Below, piece after piece: positions 1-11,992 of a stretch of 64,000 nt of DNA (position 1 is its first letter; the number at the start of each line of letters is the position of its first letter). This stretch comes from Carposina sasakii (lineage: Eukaryota; Arthropoda; Insecta; Lepidoptera; Carposinidae). The notes beneath the pieces were generated by a model. It was not told the origin of the DNA. It did no database searches and worked only from the letters and a program-made list of their open reading frames with translations. The position numbers were made by a program, and so were the translations under genes. Where the stretch lies: assembly GCA_014607495.2 (NCBI GenBank), contig CP053160.1, positions 558,001 through 622,000 on the forward strand, written 5' to 3'.

Positions 1-1649
1 TAATCTAGTACATAAGCTACAGCATTTACCTATAGGTAGATACACAGTTCGGCACATAGGATGCGATAAGCAGCAACTGGGTCAGTGTAGATAACTCTGT
101 CTGACTTTTGCGGTTTCTATGTGATGATAGACTTCGTAGGTATCAATCGCGAATAGATTTATCTTTAGTTAATTTAAGAATACCTATTTAATTTTATGAA
201 GATGCTTTCTGTTATCTGAGATTACGTCCATGTAGGATAAAAAAAAAACTAAAAGTCAACATAAGGCGATCCAAAACTGCGCCATGCAAGTGCTAAGTTA
301 ATGTCACTGACCATCATAACTTGCCTGTCACTACTTTAAAGTTTACACTTTATGTCTAACTGGCGTTCGCCTCAGGGCCGGCCCGTCCATACGGCGAACA
401 GCGATAGAGGGCGCCTAAATGGTAAAGATATAGGTATATATTATTAGGAGCAAACAGGGGAGGCGCCATAATTGGATCTCGCTTCATTCTTAAATTTACT
501 TCTGGCCGGCGCTGGTTCGCCTACCAATATAAATGACACCTTCATTCATTCATTAGTCGACTTTTACGACATACTCGGAAGGAGATCAGCGGATGTATTT
601 TAATGATAATGATGACCCCACACCAGCACTGGTATTGACAGTTATACGTAAAAATGACATTGCAGGTGTGGGACATGCAAACCAAGCCCAATTTGGAGCA
701 CACGATATACACTATAGCATCTGTCGGGCACGTCAAATGGAGGCCGCAGAAAAAGTAAGTTGTTTAAGTTGTATTACTATTTTATTGTGTAATGTTTATC
801 TAAACAGGGAGTTTAGTAAATGAATAATACCCATGGAGAAAAAATAAGAAAGGAGTAGCGGCTAAGTATTTTTTCATACAAAAATAGTGTGCCGCGGAGC
901 GGGGGTGAAGTATGGGACTAGGGGAGCATTGAACACTGTAGCCCTGCCCATTTACATAGAAACCACCTTGTAGTGCCTAGTCAAACTACTTGTTCATTAT
1001 CAATATGGTTCTAGATTATTTTACTAGTACAATTACTCATCATTAGATGGCAATATTATACTACGTTTTAGGTATAAAGTACCCCGATAAAAGTGCTAGT
1101 GTCTTTGTAATTTTAATACGGTTACATTTCGGAGCACAAGCGTGTGGTTACAGCTACTGCGTTACACTGGCGCTGAAGCTCCGCCCCTATCATGACATCA
1201 TGGCCTCACGATTGCCACACGACTCACTTCGTTGTTCCTCCTCTTTTATACCTTCTTCATGGTAATACCTAAAAGTAATTGGCAGAATTTTATAATTCAT
1301 CTTGTGTTACAATTTATTTTAAAAATGCTTCAATGCAAACTTTTCGCACAATTATACTGCAACGAAATGATAGCCCGAATAGGTTACTCGTAGAAGCCTT
1401 CGAAGTCTTGTGAAGCAAACTTTCGTATTTCGCGCGCAAGTATAAATACATAAATAGAATTTCTTCCTAATACTGCCTTTATACTTGAGATGTGATATGC
1501 TACTTTGTTATCGCGGATGCGAACGATGGGGGTTTATATCATACGCATGCGTAGTAAGTAATCTAGCATATGGCACGTGACTAGTGGAAAGGCAGCATAA
1601 GAAAGAGGTTTGACATATAATAGTATGTGGTCGTTCCCCCATCCCCCAG
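1..1649. other. Left flank or WDR24 intron, no gene recognised
   Basis: No WDR24 propeller exon was found here although the gene must continue upstream, so this is probably one of its introns. A 76-codon open frame at 593-823 runs into a donor-like GTAAGT at about 754, but its peptide matches no family I know and it is preceded by a stop, so it is not called. The rest is AT-rich with scattered stops in all frames. The interval ends in the C-rich tract and CCCCAG acceptor at 1641-1649. Confidence 0.5.
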
Positions 1650-4600
1650 ATACCAGGTAGCGTCGTGCGCGCTCGTGCTGGACTGCGCGGTGCACGTGTG
1701 GGACGTGCGCCGCCCACACGTGCCGCTCGCTACGTTCGCGGAGCATCGTGACGTCACCACCGCCATCGCCTGGCAGGGTAGCCCCAATACCTTCCTGTCC
1801 ACCAGCCGGGTAAGAACAGTGACTTATTTTAGGTACCTATATGTGAATTTGCAAATTTTTTGTTGTTCTAGTGCTTCATTATGTATTAAGAAAAGTCGCA
1901 AAATCTAATTTATGTATGTATAGTTTTTTTATGCAAGTGTGTTGAAAATTTTTGTATAAAGTAACCCAAGATATTACGTTGGAATTGTGGTCATGACAAA
2001 GGTCTTTATAAAGAAAATTTTTGTATTAAGAAAAAAAAATCAAAATAGTTTTTCGCACGTGTGTTGAAAAATGTCGTGTCAAACGATTGAGCTTTGAAGA
2101 TACGAGGCATGCCTTTTAAGTTTTGTCGTTTGAAGAAAAAAACACAACTAGAACCTTATAGTAGTTTTTATTGTTTTTCAAAGTATTCACCACGTAGCTT
2201 AATACACTTTTCCATTCGCTCCAACCAGTTATTATAACATTTATTCCACTGTAAAGTGGAAAGGGGGTGTTCAAAGTGGCTGATTTGAAAGCGTCGACTG
2301 CTCCTTCACCGGACTGGAACCTTTGACCACGAAGACTTTTCTTAATTTTAGGAATTGTAAAGAAATCTTTAGGGCTTAGGTCAGGACTGTATGGAGGATG
2401 GTCAAGAATTTCTACTTTTTCCTGCTTCAAATACTCAATCGTTTGACGAGCGCTGTGTGAGCTTGCGTTGTCATGGTGCAGGATGATGCGTCGCTTTGAG
2501 TTAGATTTTCGAAGTTTGGCGATGACTTGTGGTAAACAAACTGTGGTATACCACTCTGCGTTCTTCAAGTGCAATAGTCGCAACATGGCCGGTTTTTCCA
2601 ACGAACGTGGCTACCATCTTCATTGAAGTGCTTCGAGAACGAACAACTTTAGTCGGCTTTGGCTCGTCTTGAAAGACCCAGATTGTAGATTGTTGTTTGG
2701 AATCAGGATTGTAGGCATAGATCCAAGATTCGTCACCACTGATGATGTCGTAGAGGTGATTTGACTCTCCTCGGTTGAACCTTTGCAGAGTTTTCTTACA
2801 CCATCTGTCGCGGGCCGCCTTGTGATCGTCGGAAAGCAGATGCGGTATCCAACGGCAAACTAGCTTTCTCACACCAAGCGCTTCATGCAAGATCTTCTGA
2901 ATGGTTGTTCCTGAGATGCCTAATAGAGCCTCTATCTCTCGATACGTCACATGACGATCTTCGAAAATTAGTGGTCTCACAGCAATGATGTAATTTTCAG
3001 TGAAGGCGGATTTTGGGCGTCCTTCGCGAGATTTGTCACTAAATCTAGTATGTCCACGCTGGAATTCTAAATACCAGCGTTCGACAGTCCACAGACATGG
3101 GGCTTCATCGCTGAACACGGATGTTAGCTCTCCAAAACACTGATGCCGTGTCAGGCCTCTTCTAAAGTTGTAGAAAATTATTGTACGAACATTTTCCTTA
3201 CAAAGATTCATTTTCGTACGTAATCTGACAGATTCCAATCGACGCTGTGACTAAACAATAGCATTAATCCTAATACTTTCAACTGTTTTGAGATTCAAAA
3301 TTCAAAATTGCCGGGAAATATGGAAACGACAGAACATAAAAGGCATGCCTCGTATCATGTGGGAACCTTTCTTTATTTGGTTGTGTATGTGTTTGTCGGC
3401 GGACAGGACTGTAGCCTGTACCGGCACCGGTTCCGCGAGGCGGCGCACCCCGTGCTGTGGGCGAACCCGCAGGGCGTGTGTCTGTCCGCACGCGGGGAGC
3501 TGGCACACTGCCTGCCGCGAGCGCCGCTGCCCGCGCTGCCCGCGCCCGCGCCCGCCGCGCCGCGCGCCACGCACCTCGGGTGAGTGACAAGTGGGATTAA
3601 ATCGAGAAGAAAGAAGAAGACTTACATTTCATTTTCAGACAAGCTAGACCGCAACAAATAAACGCATTTGTCCCGACACATCGCGGGACCATATTTGTAG
3701 AACGTGCGTAAGTATCTAATACATGTGTGTTTATTTTTCCTCGCAAAATGATGAAAAAATTAATTTGCCTTCTCCACTCAACAAAATAAACGTCCTATAA
3801 CCATTTAACAACAACCACTTATTTCAAACCCCTCAGTCGCAAGCAGCCCACAGCAGGGTCGCTATCAGCAGCAGCGCAGGCGACCCTGGAGGCCGCGTTC
3901 CCGACCAACGCGGCGTCCATCCTGTGCCGCTACGGGCCCGCGGCGGGGGGCCCGGCCGACCCGGGGCCCTTCGTGGCCTGCGCCCGGGAGTACCGCATGT
4001 CGGGGCCCCCGCACGAGGTGGCCCAGCACAATGCCGCCGTCGCCAGGAAATATAACCGGCATATGGTGAGGGTTTGCTGTTTAAGGTGACACTTTTTGAT
4101 GTTGTATTGTGTGTACTTAGGCTTTTTTGTGTTCAAAATTTCATTTTAGAGCATGTAGTTAGGTTATTTGGTCCCGCTCCACCTTTTCATAATATTTTTT
4201 TTTTACATTTACAGAATAGAACTTATAATATGTACTATGGCACCCTCTTACATAGGTGGCGCACATCTGGGACGTGGTACTCTGTATCTTCAAGAACCGA
4301 GCGAACGCCCCGCGCCCCGCACCTCCGCCGCCGCCCGCGCCGCGCCCCCCGCCGCCGCCTCCGCCCGCCATGAGTGCCAGTGTTTACAGCGGGTAACTAT
4401 TTCAGTGGAAACAGTGCTTGATTTCGGAATTATTTTCTGTATGCAGTTACACAGATTAATAATAGTGAAACACTAAACAACTAGCTCGCTTTTGGCTCGT
4501 GCTTGCAACCAGTAAATGAACTACCTCGTTATCTTTGCAGTTCAAGGTACAACATTTTTGGAAACATAGCCTTGTTTTAATCATAAGTCATAAGAGATCG

Positions 4601-7600
4601 GCCTCTCCGATCCAATACGGCATCACTGCTACAAACTACCCGATTTAATTCTGGGTCTTTTGGGTATTCTTTCTCCATTCGGGCGGTTAAGCTCTGGAAT
4701 GAATTACCCCATAGGGACCATCCATTAATCACGTGATCTTTTTTTAAGCATTTTTTAACCCCTCCCTCCCCTTGGTGATACATGGTGAGGTTTGAAACTA
4801 CCCCCCCCCCACCCAACATCACATGTATTCTTAGTATCTATAAAAAATCTGAAATTTAATAAATAGGATATTTTAGAATACATTATTATAATTTGGCGCG
4901 AAAACAACAGAATAACTGACGATTGGCGTGTCGCTGCCGAGACGGAGAGTCGTCGGCGGCGTGTGAGAAGGTACTTCGTTCGTTGCCTAGCAACGGGGAG
5001 TCAAGGTACACGCCGCTTTTTGATTTAAAAAGCGCGCGTTTGAAAAAATAATGAACAAATAAATACACGTGATATCTTACTACATCCCCTCCCCCCCTTG
5101 TGACATTTCGTGATTTTTATCAGACCCCCCCCCCCTTTCAAGCCTCACGTGATTAATGGACGGCCCCATACGGTTAGAGATTGTCGCACTGTTGGCACAT
5201 TTAGGGAAAAGCTGAAGAATCACTACCTGTCCATTATTTGAATATGCTGTCATTTGTTTCTCTCCTTTTTTTTCTCAATGTAGTTATGTAGTTTCTTAGA
5301 ATTTGTTTAATTGCACATGTTACCCTTCTACGAGTAAACACATACACAGTTGACCTAATTTACCTTATTGTAGACAGTTATGTTAATATCATCAATTTTC
5401 CAATCAGTTCGCATTTGGCAATCAAACGGGCCGCGTGTTCGTTCTCGTTCATACTATTATAATATTTAGTAACCAATACATTTTGACTTTATTATAACAG
5501 TGAATTAATATATTTGGACAACCTCCGAACAACCCTGTTGTTAACAATTTCTCTTTACTTGCTTGGCTTGCTGGAAGAGATCTCTGGTAGAGATAAGTTT
5601 GCCATTGTACATGCATCTCTTCTTTTATGTTGTATGCCATATTTCTTTTTGTGTATGTGCAATAAAGAACAAGAATAAGTCGTTGTTTAGTCATCATAGT
5701 ACCCTGTCAATGTGAAATTAGAATCTAAGCTCACAATATATCCCCTCTTACAGCAGCGGCGTGGAAGAGGAGCCCCTGGAGGAAGTGGAGGAGTGGCCGG
5801 AGAACCAGTTCCACAACAACGGTGTGCTGGGCAAGCCCACGCACAGCATCTACATACCGCCAGCCAAGTACAGCCAGAGAGGGGACCTGGGTACGTTGTG
5901 TTAGGAAGAATAGAATAGAATAGAATAGATTTTTATTTGAAAATTACACATACACGGACAGAAGTAACATAGAAAAGGACAATAGAAATAGGGTAGAAAT
6001 ACAGATCAAAAGAAGTAAGTAGACAGGTAGAAGTAATATGAAACGAAGAACAGTAAGAAGAACTGTGTGCCCTATTTGGAGCCCGTCAGTCCCGTGTACG
6101 TGCAACCGCCAAACGGGTCCCTTTTCAGCTGGATGCTGCTAAGACAAGATAGGCATGCCTACCTTGCAAGCAGCGCTGGTTTTCAGAAGGGACCAATTAG
6201 GAGCTGACGTTATGGAAGGTACCTATAGAATATACATACATACATGAGTTACAGATTATAATATATAAATATATGTACATATCCATAAGTTAAAATAAAT
6301 TAGGGTTTTTTGGTATTGGCTTTCGTTTTATGCTGTTTGACTACGAATATAGTCATTAGTCACATAGTAAAAGTTGTTGTAAATAGTAAAAGTGATCGGG
6401 TAAACTTGTCAAATATCTGTTTCTCCATTGAGGGATCGCCCACCACCGGGCCCTATACCCTCCGCTGACCCTCGGATCCGCCTACTCATGATCACGAACA
6501 CAAGACACTACAGTCGCAACGAGAAGCCAGATCCAAGCACCTAGCATGCAACCATAAATACATAGCTGCTAATTCGAAAACCAATTAAAATTTTAATCGA
6601 CATATGTTTCGCCAACACCCGTGGCATCATCAGGATTAGTTTTCCATGTTAGTTCTATCTACCGAACCAACAAACTAACAACTAATAATAATCTTTAATA
6701 TCTGTTTATGCAAGGTTTATTAAAGTTCAATACGATCGTAGAGAGCGCGTTTATCTATCTCATGGTTTAAGGAAACGTCCATGTGTGCAGAGGGAGCGGG
6801 CTGGGTATCCGCTGCCAGCGCTCACTATGTTGACGTGGAGGCGGCGGACTGGACGCTGCCGGAGGAGGCGTTCCCGCTCCGCGCCGCACCCGCGCCTCCG
6901 CCGCGCCCCGCCTCAGGTACACGCTAAGAGAAGTTGGGAACACAGCTGTGTGTGTCAGGTATACTACGAGCCTATCAGTCGCAGTGTCAGTGTTATCGCT
7001 GAAAATTATATGTAAAAGTTTTTGCGAATTTTAATATACATAAGTCTCATACGCAGAAAATATTGATTTTGATGAAACTATTCTGTTATTTGGCTTGTAT
7101 ATCAGAGTAACATAACAGACTATAAAGTTCACACAGATTTTTACATCAAAACACCTCTCATAAATCCATTATTTCTTACCTCTCAGTGAGCACAGGCAGC
7201 GGCCGCACGGGCTCCCCGCCCCCCGCGCCCCCCGCGCCGCCGCCCCCGCCCTCACCCACCGCCACGCTCATGGCACACGCGGTATGTACCTATCATAATG
7301 TTTGTACTACAACTTTGACGTAAGATTTAAGCCAGAATTTTCAATAGAGATTTTCATTATTTTTCTCTATTTAAAACTTCATCAAAAAAACATAACCCTA
7401 CTTTATCCTTTAAATAGAGCTACCTGACCATTGGAAAAATCTACCCTATTTGTTTATTATGTTTGATGAACAAAACCGATAATCGTATGCGGGGGTCATG
7501 AGAAGGGAAACGTCTCCGACCTCACCGGGCCACTAGTTATTGTTCGGCCCGAATATATGTATAGGTATATTCCAATCATTGTTACTTCGATATTATGTTC

Positions 7601-9552
7601 TAGGATTTGAATGGATTATGGTTCTGTCTTGCGCCCTAGAGATGGCTTCGATATACGGAACCTTTCACGGGCGAGTGTGACTTGTACTTGACCACTTTTT
7701 GTTGATAAATCTTTTTATTAAAGTCGGAGGAGTCCGGTGAGGAGACCGGCTCAAGCCTGCTGGTGGAGTGCGGTGCGTGGCGGGGGGAGGCTCCCCGCGC
7801 CGCCAGGCATGTTGCCGCCGCCCTGCGTGCGCACGCTGCTGCCGGGGACGTGCAGACCGCCGCCGCGCTGCTACTGCCCGCGCCGCTCAGGTAGGGGGTT
7901 TTACAGCCTATTTACTGTATCTAAAAAACTGATAATATTTATGGATTTGGCAATAATCGGCGGGTAAGATGAGCGGAAGATGCGGGATTTTTGACTCGTT
8001 TTTGCTTCACTACCCGGAATACATCTGTCCTTGATGACTCCTTCTGGGGACTTGTTATTCTATGGTGTATGTCAAACTTATACCTTCATGCGTCAAATGG
8101 TAATTTTTTTTGTATTTAATTCATATTTAGCCCAGAGGAAATTATGCGAAACCCTATAGCTTATATTCACCCGGGTCCAATAAGGATTCTAACGGTGAAA
8201 GAATTTTTGAAATCGGTCCAGTAGTTTCAGAATCTATTCGCTGCAAAAAAAAAACAAACATACATACAAACAATCAAAGTTTACCTCTTTATAATATTAG
8301 TATAGATAATCTTGTCATTAAAGAGAAGTATCGAATGTTTGTCATGTTCATTCCTGATTATTAGGATATTGACCAGTTTAGTTTTGTCTGCAGACACGAG
8401 CTGGCGCCGTACATCCCGGAGAGCCTGCAGGAGCAGTGGCTGCTGGGCTACATCGAGCTGCTGCAGCGCCACAAGCTGTGGAACGTGGCCACGGAGGTAC
8501 GTGCCTGCACTGTGATGGGGGTTGTGACTATGTGCTGGATGCAGGCCGTTTTCAATATATTCCATTGGGGAGGGAGGCTTATGTTCAGCAGTGGGTTTTT
8601 CATGACTGTGACGATGATTTAGTGTGAAGCGTTTTCGATTCCGCCGGGCCACTAGATCTTATTTTCCCCTTGTATATATTCCATTCTATAATAGAACTTA
8701 GAAGCTTCGATATCGCGTTCTAGGATACATATAGAACTTTGACTCTGTCTGCGTCCGATAGATGGCTCTGGTACAATGATGTAATAAAATATCTTCCCTC
8801 GCAGGTGATCCAGCTGTCGTGGATAAACTCGGTGTGGTCGATCTCGCAGCAGTCGACGGTGGTGTGCGTGGTGTGCGGACGCTGCGGCCGTAGGCTCAAG
8901 CCGCGTGCTGCGTGCGAGCACTGCCCGCCGCGCCCGCGCGCCGACTCATGCGCCGTGTGCAAGCAGGTAGGCAGGAGTGTGCAAAAGTGTGCAGCAGGAG
9001 GGCCGCGTTGCGTGCGAGCACTGCCCGCCGCGCCCGCGCGCCGAATCCTGCGCCGTGTGCAAGCAGGTGGGCAGGAGTGTGCAAAAGTGTGCAGCAGGAG
9101 GACCGCGTTGCGTGCGAGCACTGCCCGCCGCGCCCGCGCGCCGACGCCTGCGCCGTGTGCAAGCAGGTGGGCAGGAGTGTGCAAAAGTGTGCAGCAGGAG
9201 GGCCGCGTTGCGTGCGAGCACTGCCCGCCGCGACCGCGCGCCGACTCCTGCGCCGTGTGCAAGCAGGTGGGCAGGAGTGTGTAAAAGTGTGCAGCAGGAG
9301 GGCCGCGTCGCATGCGAGTCGTCGTGTTATATAAATAGTATTTACTTTTAAATGTAATTTTGTAATAACAGCGTATGCTTCTCTCCGTTAAGTGCTGTGA
9401 CTTATCCCTTGGTGCGGACGCAGGTGGTGCGCGGACTGTACGCGTGGTGCCAGGGCTGTGCGCACGGCGGACACCTGCAGCACATGCGGCGCTGGCTGCG
9501 TGCGCACGCGCTGTGCCCGGCCGGCTGCGGACACCGCTGTCAGCCGCCGTGA
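1650..9552 (+). CDS. WDR24: WDR24, GATOR2 complex subunit (5' exons outside window)
   Basis: WDR24 is a subunit of GATOR2, which relieves GATOR1 inhibition of TORC1 at the lysosome when amino acids are plentiful. Twelve exons are visible: 1650-1809, 3407-3579, 3639-3707, 3837-4065, 4256-4392, 5754-5890, 6791-6916, 7187-7281, 7724-7890, 8394-8496, 8805-8966 and 9424-9552. All have GT-AG borders and the phases close to a TGA at 9550-9552. The first encodes the last WD40 blade ([19 protein letters not shown]). Later exons hold the helical part ([30 protein letters not shown]), a proline-rich linker, PEEAFPLR, and [15 protein letters not shown]. The C-terminal zinc/RING-like domain is CGRCGRRL...[26 protein letters not shown]...CPAGCGHRC. 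Earlier propeller blades lie left of the window. Family assignment is from recognised conserved motifs; the linker is short and very GC-rich compared with vertebrate WDR24. Confidence 0.93.
2103..3352 (-). mobile_element. Mariner element, degraded, in WDR24 intron
   Basis: This Tc1/mariner-superfamily DNA transposon is 1250 bp. The inverted ends begin CGAGGCATGCCTTTTA and match over about 30 bp with two or three differences. Both ends are flanked by the TA target duplication (2101-2102 and 3353-3354). It lies antisense to WDR24 and ends only 54 bp before the acceptor of the exon at 3407, so the branch point and pyrimidine tract must come from the remaining 54 bp or from the element itself. 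Confidence 0.9.
2116..3238 (-). pseudogene. Mariner transposase, frameshifted
   Basis: The transposase is split between two overlapping frames: 3238 down to about 2600 and about 2600 down to 2116. The N-terminal part has the paired helix-turn-helix region ([21 protein letters not shown]). First-Asp motif: [12 protein letters not shown]. The second frame holds HHDNASSH and [13 protein letters not shown], with 34 residues between the second and third Asp, the D,D34D signature of mariner. All three catalytic aspartates survive, so a single frame slip near 2595-2620 is the obvious lesion. It cannot make a full transposase as it stands. Confidence 0.88.
4717..5166. mobile_element. MITE or foldback element with CACGTGATTAATGG ends
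   Basis: The left end (GACCATCCATTAATCACGTG at about 4717) and right end (CACGTGATTAATGGACGG at about 5146) are inverted copies. The interior is palindrome-rich, with C-tracts (CCCCCCCCCC) on both sides and no transposase frame. It lies in the WDR24 intron between the exons ending at 4392 and starting at 5754. I read it as a non-autonomous DNA element; the superfamily was not determined. Confidence 0.6.
5560..5700 (+). repeat. Interspersed repeat, LINE 3'-tail-like
   Basis: The segment around GCCATTGTACATGC ... GTGTATGTGCAATAAAGAAC recurs in reverse orientation at about 14520-14620. It ends in a polyadenylation-like AATAAAG, as a LINE 3' end would. There is no coding capacity. The family is not named. 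Confidence 0.5.
5905..6230. repeat. Interspersed repeat with (GAATA)n end
   Basis: It begins with a short GAATA tandem (5909-5930) followed by TTTTTATTTGAAAATTACAC. A related ATTCT tandem stands at 30268-30285, which suggests a dispersed element with a simple-repeat tail. No reading frame is preserved. Confidence 0.4.
6428..6668 (+). repeat. Interspersed repeat, copy 1 (GGGATCGCCCACCACCGGGC)
   Basis: About 240 bp, almost identical to 36307-36552. Both contain GGGATCGCCCACC, CACTACAGTCGCAACGAG, GTGGCATCATCAGGATTAG and end at GTTCTATCTACCGAAC. Such close similarity 30 kb apart implies recent dispersal. It lies in the WDR24 intron before the exon at 6791. Confidence 0.7.
7487..7645 (+). repeat. 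Repeat family A (ACCGGGCCACTAGTTATT), copy 1
   Basis: This dispersed non-coding repeat has the consensus blocks CACCGGGCCACTAGTTATTG, CCAATCATTGT, ACTTCGATAT, TTCTAGGATTTG and TGGTTCTG. Six copies lie in this window (7487, 8640, 49198, 60075, 60457, and inverted at 61990). This one is 78 bp upstream of the WDR24 exon at 7724. Confidence 0.65.
8112..8306 (+). repeat. LINE 3' end fragment (RTE-like tail)
   Basis: It contains CCAATAAGGATTCTAACGGT, AAAATCGGT-like text and a TTTATAATATTAGTATAGA tail. The same succession is at 36744-36890, and the tail motif recurs at 46590-46615. Tails of this kind are typical of truncated non-LTR retrotransposons in Lepidoptera. Naming RTE is an inference. Confidence 0.6.
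8640..8772 (+). repeat. Repeat family A, copy 2
   Basis: A partial copy: CGCCGGGCCACTAGAT, CTTCGATATCGCGTTCTAGGA, and CGTCCGATAGATGGCTC at the end. It stops about 30 bp before the WDR24 acceptor at 8804. Confidence 0.6.
8897..9310 (+). repeat. Tandem array of the WDR24 exon end plus 5' splice site, 4 x 100 bp
   Basis: The last about 70 bp of the exon 8805-8966 (from GCCGCG) plus about 30 bp of intron are repeated four times at an exact 100-bp spacing. Every unit keeps the donor CAAGCAG|GT; donors follow 8966, 9066, 9166 and 9266. Because 100 is not a multiple of three, only the donor after 8966 joins in frame with the exon at 9424. The units differ at only a few positions. Open frames in both strands here are by-products of the array. 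Confidence 0.9.
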
Positions 9553-9960
9553 CGAGCAATGTATAGGTTTACATTCTTACGTCAACATTCATTGCCTAAC
9601 AACGTAATGTATAAGTACATGTCGCATTCTAATGTCAGATTTATTGCTGTTTTACAGACAGATAAACTAAACATGCAATGTATACCTTAGGTACACATCG
9701 CATTCTAACTTTGATGTTCATTGCTGTTTCACAGAAAAAAATAATAGAAACCGTAAATATTCGAACTTTAACATTCAGTGCGGTTTTACAAAAGGTAATT
9801 TGAATAATTCTATACTTACTGAAAATATTTTGGTCAAATATCACTGACTAAGATAGCCATGGTGTTTAAAGCACGACCTGCACATTTATACTCATAACCG
9901 TATAAAACCATACCAACAGGAATTCCCTCGACTTCGCAACATCAAGCATCATTTCCACCA
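9553..9960 (+). other. WDR24 3' flank with diverged tandem repeat
   Basis: After the TGA, three to four diverged copies of a unit of roughly 80 bp can be seen. The recurring blocks are CGCATTCTAA and TTGCTGTTTTACAG (about 9627-9655, 9697-9735, 9770-9795). This is probably the 3' untranslated region. No gene is seen from here to the next exon-like feature at 12106; the 120-codon frame at 10039-10401 matches nothing I recognise. Confidence 0.45.
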
Positions 9961-10630
9961 GTTCGAAGGCCTCAAGACCTCCTGCCACAGGCGCTCTAGT
10001 CTTCTAAGCCGTTATCAGGAGATTATAAAAATAAAGATATGGACGACAAGGATTGTAATAAACGTGAGTTATTTCATAAAGGCGCTAGTGTCTTAGAAAA
10101 GTGTCAAATGAATCTGACGTTTCCATACTTTTTTAACAATGTCGCAGAGCTAGCTTCGGACCGCATTCTTTTGAATCCTTATCGTAATAGCCTTGTGTTA
10201 AATGAATGGTTTTTGATCCAAGTTTTATCTTCTTCTTGTAGTGGCACTCCATTACTGGAGGTCTGCCGTCAGCTTCCTAAATGCAGACTTGTCCGTGGCC
10301 ATTCGGAGCAGCTCCTCCACATTAGCTATTCTCGTCCACTCGCGAATGTTTCGCAAGTTTTATACAGTGTTCTTAGTAAATCTAAATATGTATTTTTGTA
10401 ATTAAAAATGCTATTCGTTTGTTGACTGTGACTCTATGGCCTTGTTCTTAATGGAGTAGACATAATATAAATAGACACATGGAAATGTATGACTGACTAC
10501 ATATATACATACGTACAACTTCTGAAGTTCGTATTCCTTTACCCTAAACCACCAACTCTAGTGTTCAGTTAACAAAGTCGGAACTAAATGACAGCGAGGA
10601 ATTTTCTGACAAGTTAAAATAACTGTCAAA

Positions 10631-10707
10631 AATAGATGGCGTGAGCGCATCACAACAAAACAGATTTTCGGAATAATGAGGGATGGCGATGTGCTCACGC
10701 CATCTAT
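10631..10707. repeat. Inverted repeat hairpin
   Basis: The arms AATAGATGGCGTGAGCGCAT and GTGCTCACGCCATCTAT are inverted copies around a 36-bp loop. It is probably the core of a small MITE; its outer borders are unclear. Confidence 0.5.
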
Positions 10708-10972
10708 CCAGATGATTTGTACTATTTTTTTTTACTTTTAATAGTTGTCATAAAATCCCTCATTACAAATGTCTGACCAAATAGTAATAAAATTGTTTCT
10801 GAGCTGACACTGTCCACTGAACAGTAAAGTTGATGCGCTCATTTCAGCTATTTATGTGTTTTAGATCTTCTATTGTTATAGTTAACTTATTTATCCCCCC
10901 CCCCCCGTATGACCACAGGAAACAAATTATGTGTATTAACTCAAGGTTAAGATTTTTTATGACATATGTATA

Positions 10973-11236
10973 CAGGGTGTAACAAAAAGGGTATGTTAAG
11001 CGAAAAGCTATGTAAATAGCCCACTATAAAGAACCTATCTACATACAAAATTTAAAACTCGAAATCACATTTCTATTTTTCAAGATTGTATGAAAATTCT
11101 TGAGATATTTAAAAATTCTCCATACTATCGGGAAAAATAAACATGTGATTTCGGGTCTCAAATTTTGTGGATAGGTTCTCTACAGTGAGCTGTTCATATA
11201 GCTTTTCGCTTAACATACCCTTTTTGTTACACCCTG
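10973..11236. mobile_element. MITE with CAGGGTGTAACAAAAAGG termini
   Basis: This 264-bp foldback is flanked on both sides by TATA (10969-10972, 11237-11240). The terminal inverted repeats start CAGGGTGTAACAAAAAGG and extend into GTATGTTAAGCGAAAAGCTA, so nearly the whole element folds on itself. There is no open frame. Target preference TA or TATA fits a non-autonomous cut-and-paste element. Confidence 0.85.
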
Positions 11237-11992
11237 TATATAACATTCTTTATACAGACTGATTGTATGTTATATATTTAAGCTGACTTTTGTAAGAATT
11301 AAATAATAACCATTGTTTATATTTAATAATCTTTATTTACAAAACATTTTACATCCTTAATACCTGCTATATTACTTTAGTGGATATAAAATTATAAATA
11401 TCATTTACTTTGGAGATCTGTGCCATACAAAATACTTTTTAGAGTTTATTAGTCACAGTTTGACATTCTTGACACTTGTATGCCTTAGTTCGACCAGATT
11501 TAGAGTTAGATAAGATACAAGTCACTCTACCAATTATCATAATTTTAGAATGTTGAAATTAGTGTCTCACCAGATAGTACCTTAGAACGATTGTATGACT
11601 GCATTGTGGTCGATTCTGACTGCCATTCTCAATCCTAACATCAAAAACTGGTTATGTCTGTCCCTCTCCATTCTTAAGATATGTTAGGTAAGGTAAACGA
11701 CTGAGACAGGCAGTGACGAATAGATTCCTTTTTGGTTTATGCAGTGCCGTAAACAGGGCGGTGCCAGCGGTGCCCAGGCACAGGACGTAGACTCTGGGGG
11801 GCGCAAGAATGGCCTCTTGGCCAGACCAGACAGGACTAAATAGGGCGCAGTTATAGAAGCTCGCACAGGGCGAAGAAAAGGCTATTTACGGCACTGGGTT
11901 TATGATAATTGCATACAAAAAAATGTTTTTTCCCATAACATAAATATTCTTCTACGAAATACTCTTATCTATCGGCGTTGGTCGGATTTATT

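Noticed and set aside
593..823. Short gene with a donor-like end
   Set aside because: No recognisable domain, an in-frame stop just upstream, and no matching downstream exon.
8720..9559. Long frames on both strands across the WDR24 array
   Set aside because: By-products of the 100-bp repeat; the real exons are 8805-8966 and 9424-9552.
10039..10401. 120-codon frame
   Set aside because: No conserved motif, unlike WDR24 and Ral; probably a chance or repeat-derived frame.
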